Shown piece after piece: positions 1 to 7,350 of a stretch of DNA of 64,000 nt. This stretch comes from Buchnera aphidicola (Rhopalosiphum padi) (lineage in GTDB: Bacteria; Pseudomonadota; Gammaproteobacteria; Enterobacterales; Enterobacteriaceae). Both the position numbers and the translations under genes were made by a program. How positions within the stretch are numbered: the stretch's first letter is position 1; the number at the start of each line of letters is the position of its first letter. The DNA is taken from contig NZ_CP034858.1 in the NCBI RefSeq assembly GCF_005080845.1, positions 124,001 through 188,000 on the forward strand. Direction: 5' to 3'. Under the pieces are notes generated by a model. The model had not been told where the DNA came from. It did no database searches and saw nothing but the letters and a program-made list of their open reading frames with translations.

Positions 1-425
1 TCGATAAATTAAGATATTACATTAAAAGTATTGGTTTATATAATACAAAATCTTTACATATTATTAATACTGCACATTTAATTAAAACAAAATATAAAAA
101 TAAAGTGCCATCAAATCGAATTGAATTAGAATCTTTACCTGGAGTCGGTAGAAAAACAGCAAATATTATTTTAAATGTATTATTTAATAAAAAAACTATT
201 GCTGTAGATACACATGTTTTTAGAGTTGCTAATCGTACTGGATTTGCTAAAGGTAAAAATATAATTGACGTTGAAAAAAAAATGATTAAGATAGTTCCAT
301 CTATTTTCAAAAAATATGTTCATTTTTGGTTTGTTTTTCACGGTAGATATGTTTGTACTGCTCGTCAATTAAAATGTAAAATATGTTTAATAGAAAAATT
401 ATGTGAATTTGATAGAAAAAAATAA
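1..425 (+). CDS. nth: Endonuclease III, C-terminal part (5' end outside window)
   Basis: This is a DNA glycosylase/AP lyase that removes oxidised pyrimidines in base-excision repair. The gene enters from the left edge in the frame starting at base 3. Visible are the helix-hairpin-helix LPGVGRKTAN, with the catalytic lysine just after the hairpin, and the catalytic aspartate in VDTHVFR. The C-terminal [4Fe-4S] loop has the exact C-x6-C-x2-C-x5-C spacing of the family, ending CEFDRKK. The gene ends 28 bases before priA. About 140 residues are visible, so the N-terminal third is missing only because the window starts there. The identification rests on strong residue-by-residue similarity to E. 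coli Nth. Confidence 0.96.
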   Translation, partial: DKLRYYIKSIGLYNTKSLHIINTAHLIKTKYKNKVPSNRIELESLPGVGRKTANIILNVLFNKKTIAVDTHVFRVANRTGFAKGKNIIDVEKKMIKIVPSIFKKYVHFWFVFHGRYVCTARQLKCKICLIEKLCEFDRKK

Positions 426-453
426 ATGTTCTATTTTTTTTTTGGATATATAA

Positions 454-2616
454 GTGATTATTGTAAAAGTTATTTTACCCTTACCTATTAGAAAATGTTT
501 TAAATATTTTATGCCTGATTTTATGTATCCTGTTATTGGTGGACGCATTCTTGTACCATTTCGCTCTAAAGATACAGTAGGAATTGTAGTTTCATTTTTT
601 GATAAAAAAAATGTAAGTGATTTAAATTTAGAATTTGTTAAATCTTGTATTGATACTGAATCAATTTATAGTGATTTTTTATTAAATATCTTAATATGGT
701 TAAGTAAATATTACCATTTTCCTATAGGAAGCATATTTTTTTCAATATTACCAAAATATTTAAAAAAAATTTGTTTAATAGATAAAAAAAACTATAAATG
801 TGCTGTATTAAAAAAAATAAAAAGTAAAGATTTTAAAAGATTTAATCTTTTATTTTTTTTTAAAAAAAGAAGTGTTTCTAATAAAAATTTAGAAAAAAAT
901 AATTTTTCTAATTTTTTTTTAAAAAAGTTAATTTCTAAAAAATCATATAAAACTTATTTTTATTATGAAAACACTTTTCATATTCATAAAAATAGTATGA
1001 TTAAAAAAAATTTTTTTTTAAATAAAAAAATAATTTTTACAATTAATAAAATTTTAACTAAAAATTGTTTTATATCTTGGCTAATAACTAAAACTAATTT
1101 TTATTTAAAAATAAAATTTTATTTAGGTTTAATTAAAGAGTTTTTAAATAAAAATTTACAAATTTTAATTCTAGTTCCATTTGTTAAAGATATATATAAA
1201 ATATTATTTTTTTTAAAAAAATATTTTAATGTACATATTGATATTATTCATTCTAAATTAAATGATGAAGTATACTTGAAAAAATGGGTAAGAACAAAAA
1301 GTGGCAAAAATTCTATTATTATTGGAACAAAAAATAGCATCTTTTTTCCTTTTTTTAAATTAGGTTTAATTATTATTAATGAAGAACATCATTTAAATTA
1401 TAGAAATTTAAATCGATGTAGATATAATGTTAGAGATATAGCAATATTAAGAGCTTATAAAGAAAATATACCAATTATTTTAGATTCTAATACTCCTTCT
1501 TTAAGAACGTTATATAACGTTGTACATAAAAAATGTTTTTATATTAATTTTATTAAAAATAAAAAAATATTTTTATTAAAAAATAATGTTATTGATTTAA
1601 GAAAAGAAAGAACAAAAATAGGTTTATCTCTCACTTTAATAAATAAAATATTTAGTAATATAAAAAAAAATTATCCAGTATTATTAGTATTTAATAAATC
1701 TAGTTTTATTTTTTTTGGTTTAACATGTAGTAATTGTGGATGGATAGAAAAATGTCATATTTGCAATGATTATTTTGAAATAAAAAAATATGGTAATTTT
1801 TTATTTTGTCAGCATTGTTTAATTAAAATAAAAAAGCCATTATTTTGCTGTAATTGTAAAAATTTTTCTTTAATTATATTTAATTTTGGTATAAAAAAAA
1901 TAAAAAATAGTTTAAAGAAGATTTTTCCCAACATAAATTTGTTTTTTTTATTAAGCTTAAAAAAAATTGAAACAAAAACGTTACAAATAAAATTTTTTAA
2001 ATTTCCTATTTCTAATGCTTGTATTGTCATTACTACTGAGAAAATTGTTCAAAATTATTATTTTCCTTATGTAAGATTGATTGCTTTAGTAAATATTGAT
2101 CATTATTTTTTTTCTTTTCATTTTTGTTCTATAGAATATTTTTTACAATTTTATTTTAATTTGATTAATTTAACTGGAAAAAACACAAAATTATTAAAAA
2201 TATTAATACAAACATCTTGTCCTAATAATGAATGTTTATTAGAACTCTGTAATAGTGACTATTTTTCATTTTCTCGTAAGATATTATCTTTAAGAAAAAA
2301 ATATTTTTTACCTCCTTGGAATTGTCAGGCAATTTTTTATTCTGAAAGTAAAGATTTTGAAAAAAGTTTTATTTTTTTAAAATTTATCCGTACAATTTTG
2401 AAGAAAAAATCTAAAAAAGATAATGTTTCTTTATGGTTTGTAGGTCCTCATCCTGTTTTTTCATTAAAAGGTAGAAAAAAATATTTTTATCAATTGTTAA
2501 TACATTGTTCGTCACGTATTTATTTAAAAAATATATTGAGAGAATCAATTAATATAGTTCAATATTTTTCTATATCACAAAGTATTCAATGGTTTTTAGA
2601 TATTGATGTTAATTGA
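454..2616 (+). CDS. priA: Primosomal protein N' with all helicase motifs eroded
   Basis: PriA normally recognises stalled forks and D-loops, loads the primosome and acts as a 3'-5' helicase. The frame is intact (720 residues; E. coli 732) and starts at GTG 454, which gives the family N-terminus (VILPLPIRKCFKYF). Residues 1-105 look like the 3' DNA-binding domain. The helicase core aligns end to end but its motifs are gone: Walker A GSGKT reads FYLKI (216-220), DEEH reads NEEH (309-312), GSATP reads DSNTP (344-348), GTQMLAKG reads TTEKIVQN (about 527-534), and the QVAGRAGRAG box reads NLINLTGKNT (569-578). All eight zinc cysteines persist (425, 428, 434, 437, 452, 455, 465, 468). ATPase activity is therefore unlikely, but a DNA-binding or scaffold role is possible. 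The alternative is a decaying gene not yet interrupted. Confidence 0.9.
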   Translation: MIIVKVILPLPIRKCFKYFMPDFMYPVIGGRILVPFRSKDTVGIVVSFFDKKNVSDLNLEFVKSCIDTESIYSDFLLNILIWLSKYYHFPIGSIFFSILPKYLKKICLIDKKNYKCAVLKKIKSKDFKRFNLLFFFKKRSVSNKNLEKNNFSNFFLKKLISKKSYKTYFYYENTFHIHKNSMIKKNFFLNKKIIFTINKILTKNCFISWLITKTNFYLKIKFYLGLIKEFLNKNLQILILVPFVKDIYKILFFLKKYFNVHIDIIHSKLNDEVYLKKWVRTKSGKNSIIIGTKNSIFFPFFKLGLIIINEEHHLNYRNLNRCRYNVRDIAILRAYKENIPIILDSNTPSLRTLYNVVHKKCFYINFIKNKKIFLLKNNVIDLRKERTKIGLSLTLINKIFSNIKKNYPVLLVFNKSSFIFFGLTCSNCGWIEKCHICNDYFEIKKYGNFLFCQHCLIKIKKPLFCCNCKNFSLIIFNFGIKKIKNSLKKIFPNINLFFLLSLKKIETKTLQIKFFKFPISNACIVITTEKIVQNYYFPYVRLIALVNIDHYFFSFHFCSIEYFLQFYFNLINLTGKNTKLLKILIQTSCPNNECLLELCNSDYFSFSRKILSLRKKYFLPPWNCQAIFYSESKDFEKSFIFLKFIRTILKKKSKKDNVSLWFVGPHPVFSLKGRKKYFYQLLIHCSSRIYLKNILRESINIVQYFSISQSIQWFLDIDVN

Positions 2617-2778
2617 ATTAAAAAGAATTAAAAATATTTAATTTCATATTTTTCAATATCTTGCTTATTGAAGTAAAAAAAAATTACAATAAAATATTTT
2701 AAGATTGTATTTTTTAAAAGTCTTAAGTTGTTATTACCTATTATAAGTATATTTAAAATAAGGTTTTAAATAAATAAA

Positions 2779-4053
2779 ATGGATTTAATTAATGAATTAC
2801 ATCAAAGAAATTTAATATTTCATATTACAAATAAAAATAAATTAAAAGAACTTATCAAAAATAAATGTATTTCACTTTATTGTGGTTTTGATCCTACAGG
2901 AGAAAGTTTACATGTAGGTCATCTATTACCTTTGATCACTCTTAAAAGATTTCAAATTTTAGGTCACAAACCTATAGTGTTAATAGGAGGTGCTACCAGT
3001 CTTATTGGAGATCCTAGTTTTAAAACAAAAGAAAGATTATTACAATCAGATAACTTAATTGATAAATGGACACTTAAAATAAGTCAACAAGTTTCTTTTT
3101 TTCTAGATTTTAATTGTAATTTTAATAGCGCACTGATATTAAATAACAATTCATGGTTTAAAAAAATTAATGTTCTTTCATTTTTACGTGATGTTGGAAA
3201 ACATTTCTCAATTAATACTATGATTAATAGGGAAGCTGTTAAACAACGAATTAAAAGATTAGATCAAGGCATCTCTTTTACGGAGTTTTCATATAATTTA
3301 TTACAAGCATATGATTTTTTTATATTAAATCAAAAAAATCAGGTATCACTCCAGATTGGGGGTTCTGATCAATGGGGAAATATTTCTTCAGGTATGCATT
3401 TAATCCATCGAACATCTAAAAAAGAAGTGTATGGTTTAACTCTTCCATTGCTTATTCAGTCTAATGGCATTAAGTTTGGAAAAACAGAATCAGGAACTGT
3501 TTGGTTGGATCCGAAAAAAACCACTCCTTATAAATTTTATCAGTTCTGGATGAATATAGAAGATTCTAACGTTTACCGTTTTTTAAAATTATTTACTTTT
3601 ATGAATATTGATGAAGTAAATCAACGAGAAAAAAACAAGTATAAAAATAATCAAATTATTTTTGATAAATCTTTATTAGCTAAATATATTACTCGTTTAG
3701 TACATGGAGATGAAAATTTATCAGCTGCAGAAAGAATTACAAATATTTTATTTTTTAAAAATATTGAAGATATAAAGGAATCTGATTTAGAACAATTAAA
3801 AAAAGATGGTATACCTGCAATCGAAGTTTATAAAATAAAAGATTTACAAGAAGCTTTAGTTTTTTCTTCGTTAGCAAAATCTCGAACTCAAGCTAAAAAT
3901 ATGATAATTTCCAATTCAATATCTATAAATACCAAAAAAATAGTAAATAAAAATCATATTATTAATAATAATGATAAATTGTTTGATAAATTTACCTTAC
4001 TTTCTAGAGGAAAAAAAAATCATTGTCTTATTTATTGGAAAAATAAAATTTAA
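2779..4053 (+). CDS. tyrS: Tyrosyl-tRNA synthetase
   Basis: This class I enzyme charges tRNA-Tyr. It has 424 residues, the same as E. coli. The HIGH signature is HVGH (45-48) and the KMSKS loop is KFGKT (232-236), the form also used by E. coli. The tyrosine-site region with GGSDQWGN (194-201) is intact, and residues from about 350 to the end form an S4-like RNA-binding domain. It follows priA after a 162-base AT-rich gap in which I see no gene; that gap has a small hairpin (TTCAATA / TATTGAA) without a T-tract. It is convergent with sufA, 16 bases away. Confidence 0.98.
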   Translation: MDLINELHQRNLIFHITNKNKLKELIKNKCISLYCGFDPTGESLHVGHLLPLITLKRFQILGHKPIVLIGGATSLIGDPSFKTKERLLQSDNLIDKWTLKISQQVSFFLDFNCNFNSALILNNNSWFKKINVLSFLRDVGKHFSINTMINREAVKQRIKRLDQGISFTEFSYNLLQAYDFFILNQKNQVSLQIGGSDQWGNISSGMHLIHRTSKKEVYGLTLPLLIQSNGIKFGKTESGTVWLDPKKTTPYKFYQFWMNIEDSNVYRFLKLFTFMNIDEVNQREKNKYKNNQIIFDKSLLAKYITRLVHGDENLSAAERITNILFFKNIEDIKESDLEQLKKDGIPAIEVYKIKDLQEALVFSSLAKSRTQAKNMIISNSISINTKKIVNKNHIINNNDKLFDKFTLLSRGKKNHCLIYWKNKI

Positions 4054-4069
4054 ATCAATTTTATATTTT

Positions 4070-4456
4070 CTAATCAATTGAAAAACTTTCTCCACAGCCA
4101 CAAAATTTTTCTATTTTAGGATTATGGTATTTAAAAACTTCATTAATACTATCTTTTATAAAATCAATTTTAATTCCATTTAAAAATGGTGCTTCTTTTA
4201 ATGAGATATATACTAAAACATTCTTATAGTAAAAAATCATATCATTTTTATTTTCTATTACTTCTTTATCTTTGACTAATTCCATTGTATATCGAAATCC
4301 TGCACATCCGGACTTTTTTGTACCTATTCTGATACCTTTATTTTCAGAACTATTACTAATTAAGAATAAAATTTGTTTTAAAGCTTTTTTAGTTATTTCA
4401 ATACCTTTCCATTGATATTTATGTGGTAAATAAGCATTTATTTTTTTTGTTTTCAT
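4070..4456 (-). CDS. sufA: A-type iron-sulfur carrier SufA
   Basis: This is an A-type Fe-S carrier that passes clusters from the scaffold to target apoproteins. The 128-residue protein has the three conserved cluster cysteines: Cys51 in KSGCAGF and Cys119/Cys121 in FCGCGES near the C-terminus. The N-terminal YQWKGIEIT and the NPKIEKFCGCGESF ending resemble E. coli SufA more than IscA or ErpA. The neighbouring ydiK supports this, because ydiK lies close to the suf locus in E. coli. Here sufA stands alone without sufBCDSE. It is divergent from ydiK. IscA or ErpA is the alternative name. Confidence 0.85.
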   Translation of the reverse strand: MKTKKINAYLPHKYQWKGIEITKKALKQILFLISNSSENKGIRIGTKKSGCAGFRYTMELVKDKEVIENKNDMIFYYKNVLVYISLKEAPFLNGIKIDFIKDSINEVFKYHNPKIEKFCGCGESFSID

Positions 4457-4665
4457 ATTGTATCTCTTTAATATTAAATAAGATTATAAAGTATATAAAA
4501 AACAATTATATTATAAATTAAGTTTTTGTGTTTTAAAGAATATTATTTTTATTCATTATTTTTATAAATTTTAATGTTATAATTATTTAGTCATAAAAAT
4601 TTTATAATAAAATTTCGTTTTGCAAACTTATTTATAATATAAAAATATTGAGGTGAAACGATTAT

Positions 4666-5760
4666 ATGCAAAATCCAAAAGAAAAAATGGATTTATCGCA
4701 ATTTATTTTATCACTAATATTTATTATTGCTATAAGTGCTACAAGTTTTTTAATAATTCGACCATTTATACTTGGTTTTTCTTGGGCAAGTATGATTGTG
4801 ATTGCAACTTGGCCACTTATGTTAAAAATGCAAAAATTTTTAGGAGGTAAACGATTAATCGCTGTTATTAGTATGATTGTTATTTTATTATTATTATTTA
4901 TAATTCCTATAGTATTTTTAGTAAATAGTTTAATTAAAACTAGTATCCCTCTGATTCATTGGTTTAGTTCTAATAATTTAGAATTTCCAGAGCTAATATG
5001 GCTTCAAGATATACCTATTATTGGTAAAAAAATATTCATTAGTTATCAAGAATTATTAGATAGTGATGGAGGTGAATTAATCCGCGAAGTTAGACCATAT
5101 ATGGGACGTACAACGGAATTTTTTATAATTCAAGCCAAGAATTGTGGATTATTCATTATGCATTTAACGTTAATGTTATTATTTAGTGTATTATTATACT
5201 GGAATGGAGAAAAAATTAGTAACTCTATTCGTCAATTCGCATTTCGTCTGAGTTCTCAGAATGGAGATGCTATCGTTTCTCTTTCAGTTCAAGCTGTCAG
5301 AGCAGTTGCATTAGGTGTAGTAGTAACAGCTTTGATTCAAGCAGTTTTATCAGGAATAGGATTATTAATTTCTGGCGTTCCATATTGGACATTATTAATG
5401 ATTTTAATTGTTTTTTCTTGTTTAATACAATTAGGACCATTGCCAATTTTAATACCTTCTGTTGTGTGGCTTTATTGGAATAGCAATACAACTTGGGGTA
5501 CAGTGTTATTAATTTGGAGTTGTTTCGTATTTATATTAGATAATATATTGAGACCCTTCTTTATAAGAATAGGATCAGATTTACCTACCTTTCTTATTTT
5601 GTTAGGAGTTATTGGTGGTTTACTTGCTTTTGGAATGATTGGATTATTTATTGGTCCTGTAGTATTAGTAATACTATATCGTTTAATAGTATCTTGGATA
5701 TATGGAATTTCAATTGATTCTTTTTTAGAAAGTACAACTTTAAAATCAAAATTTAATTAA
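4666..5760 (+). CDS. ydiK: AI-2E family inner-membrane transporter YdiK
   Basis: This is a polytopic inner-membrane protein of the AI-2E transporter (UPF0118/PerM) family; its substrate is not established. It has 364 residues against about 370 in E. coli. There are hydrophobic segments near the N-terminus (about 10-85), a soluble section (about 100-155), and a run of membrane segments from about 160 to the end, including the family region ISGVPYWTLL and the glycine-rich LLGVIGGLLAFGMIGLFIGP stretch. The start is ATG 4666, preceded by a good Shine-Dalgarno (GAGGTG). The gene is better conserved than many transporters in such genomes, which suggests a retained role. Confidence 0.9.
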   Translation: MQNPKEKMDLSQFILSLIFIIAISATSFLIIRPFILGFSWASMIVIATWPLMLKMQKFLGGKRLIAVISMIVILLLLFIIPIVFLVNSLIKTSIPLIHWFSSNNLEFPELIWLQDIPIIGKKIFISYQELLDSDGGELIREVRPYMGRTTEFFIIQAKNCGLFIMHLTLMLLFSVLLYWNGEKISNSIRQFAFRLSSQNGDAIVSLSVQAVRAVALGVVVTALIQAVLSGIGLLISGVPYWTLLMILIVFSCLIQLGPLPILIPSVVWLYWNSNTTWGTVLLIWSCFVFILDNILRPFFIRIGSDLPTFLILLGVIGGLLAFGMIGLFIGPVVLVILYRLIVSWIYGISIDSFLESTTLKSKFN

Positions 5761-6088
5761 ATTTATATTAGAATAATTATTTTTATCATAAAAATATGTG
5801 AACTATGATTCGTAATAATATAAAAAAACAAATAGAATAAAAACTTTTAACGTAAGTAAATGATAAATTGTGATATTATAGAAAATAATTTAATTATATT
5901 TAATAATTACTAAACAGGATATTAATAATCTTGTATAATTATATTATTTTTAAAATTTTATCTTCATTTTATTTCCTGTTTTAAACTTCTGTCATTGTAT
6001 TTTTTAAGTATACTATTAAACTTATTCTCCCTAAAATCACAATTTTTATATTGATTAATCTTAAAAATTGATTAAAAATAAGTTTATG

Positions 6089-6102
6089 ACTAGTTAGTTT
6101 AT
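6089..6102 (+). promoter_or_regulatory. trp-operator-like half site before aroH
   Basis: GACTAGTTAGTTTA matches the left half of the E. coli Trp-repressor operator core (ACTAGTTAACTAGT) over eight bases, then diverges. aroH is a TrpR target in E. coli. No repressor gene is in the window, so this is at best a relic. A chance match is quite possible in this composition. Confidence 0.2.
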
Positions 6103-6118
6103 CGTGATTTTTATCACA
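6103..6118 (+). promoter_or_regulatory. CRP/FNR-like palindrome before aroH
   Basis: CGTGA-TTTTTA-TCACA differs by one base from the CRP consensus TGTGA-N6-TCACA and forms a 5-base perfect inverted repeat, GTGAT/ATCAC. It ends 44 bases before the aroH start. CRP control of aroH is not known to me in E. coli, so the function is unknown; it may be a relic, a protein site or chance. Confidence 0.3.
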
Positions 6119-6162
6119 TCTTGCTATTCTTTTCAGGATAAAAAATTCATTTAGAGAACAAA

Positions 6163-7209
6163 ATGAAAAAAACAGATGAACTACGTACAATACGAATTGA
6201 TCCATTGATAACTCCATCTGAACTAGCAAAAAAATATGCTATTACTTCAGATATCATGGATAATGTTATTATAACAAGACAAAACATAGCTCGAATTATG
6301 ACTGGAGAAGATTTGCGTTTGCTTGTTGTAATAGGTCCATGTTCCGTACACGATCCAATCGCTGCGGTTGAATATGCGCATCGACTATATGAATTACGTA
6401 AAAAATATCAAGATCGTCTCGAAATTATAATGCGTACATATTTTGAAAAACCGAGAACGGTCGTTGGTTGGAAAGGATTGATTTCAGATCCAGATTTAAA
6501 TGGTAGTTTTAGAGTTAATCATGGTTTAGCTGTTGCACGTAAATTATTATTAGACATTAATGAACTAGGGATGCCTGCAGCAACAGAATTTTTAGATATG
6601 GTAATTGGTCAATTTATTGCAGACTTAATTAGTTGGGGTGCAATTGGAGCTAGAACTACTGAAAGTCAAATTCACAGAGAAATGGCTTCCGCTCTTTCTT
6701 GTCCAGTAGGTTTTAAAAACGGAACAGATGGAAATATACGTATTGCAATTGATGCTATTAGAGCAGCAAAAGCACGTCATTTATTTTTTGCTCCGAATAA
6801 AGATGGACAAATGACTATTAATCATACTAGCGGAAATCCTTATGGACATATAATTATGAGAGGTGGTCGAACTCCTAATTATCATGCTAATGATATTAAT
6901 TTAGCAATAAAAAATTTACGTGAATTTAATTTATTAGAACATTTAATGATTGATTTTAGTCATGGTAATTGTTTAAAAGAACATATTCGTCAAAAAGATG
7001 TTGCTGAATCTGTTTCAAAACAGATTTCTCAAGGTTCAAAAACTATATTTGGTGTAATGATTGAAAGCTTTTTAGAAGAAGGTTTCCAAACAGTAAACAC
7101 AAATCAACCACTAATATATGGAAAGTCAATTACTGATGCTTGTTTAAATTGGGAAGATAGTGTCCTGATTATTAAGAAATTAGCAGATGCAGTTGATACT
7201 CGTTTTTAA
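6163..7209 (+). CDS. aroH: DAHP synthase, Trp-sensitive type
   Basis: This enzyme condenses phosphoenolpyruvate and erythrose 4-phosphate, the first step of the shikimate pathway, which matters for supplying aromatic amino acids to the host. It has 348 residues, as in E. coli AroH, and very high identity, including GPCSVHDP (58-65), KPRTVVGWKGL (96-106) and GARTTESQIHRE (162-173). It is AroH rather than AroF or AroG: residues 145-150 read DMVIGQ, and Val147, Gly149 and Ala177, positions where E. coli AroH mutations relieve tryptophan inhibition (from memory), are unchanged. Feedback control by tryptophan is therefore probably kept. A strong terminator follows at once. Confidence 0.97.
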   Translation: MKKTDELRTIRIDPLITPSELAKKYAITSDIMDNVIITRQNIARIMTGEDLRLLVVIGPCSVHDPIAAVEYAHRLYELRKKYQDRLEIIMRTYFEKPRTVVGWKGLISDPDLNGSFRVNHGLAVARKLLLDINELGMPAATEFLDMVIGQFIADLISWGAIGARTTESQIHREMASALSCPVGFKNGTDGNIRIAIDAIRAAKARHLFFAPNKDGQMTINHTSGNPYGHIIMRGGRTPNYHANDINLAIKNLREFNLLEHLMIDFSHGNCLKEHIRQKDVAESVSKQISQGSKTIFGVMIESFLEEGFQTVNTNQPLIYGKSITDACLNWEDSVLIIKKLADAVDTRF

Positions 7210-7218
7210 TTGGTGTGT

Positions 7219-7250
7219 ATGCTAGTCAAAAACTTGACTAGCATCTTTTT
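7219..7250 (+). terminator. Rho-independent terminator of aroH
   Basis: A perfect 11-base stem, ATGCTAGTCAA / TTGACTAGCAT, with the 4-base loop AAAC, is followed by CTTTTT. It begins 9 bases after the aroH stop. It is one of the clearest intrinsic terminators in the window and separates aroH from the thrS operon. Confidence 0.88.
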
Positions 7251-7350
7251 ATTAAATGCAAAAGTTAAAATAATTAGCAAATCATTTATAAACAATAATT
7301 TTTTTAAAACTATAAAAAATAATATTTTTTTCAATTAAGGATCTAAAAGA

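Larger units (their letters stand above)
5761..6162. other. 402-base gap between ydiK and aroH
   Basis: I see no conserved reading frame or tRNA here. Most of the stretch is AT-rich spacer, probably decayed DNA. The last 80 bases hold two motif-like sites, described separately (6089-6102 and 6103-6118), followed by the aroH ribosome-binding region. Confidence 0.6.

Noticed and set aside
2640-2680. Hairpin TTCAATA / TATTGAA after priA as a terminator
   Set aside because: The stem is AT-only and followed by an A-tract rather than a T-tract on the coding strand, so it does not fit a terminator for priA.
5981-6229. Minus-strand open frame overlapping the aroH start
   Set aside because: No family resemblance, no ribosome-binding site, and it overlaps a well-conserved gene; such frames are expected in AT-rich DNA.
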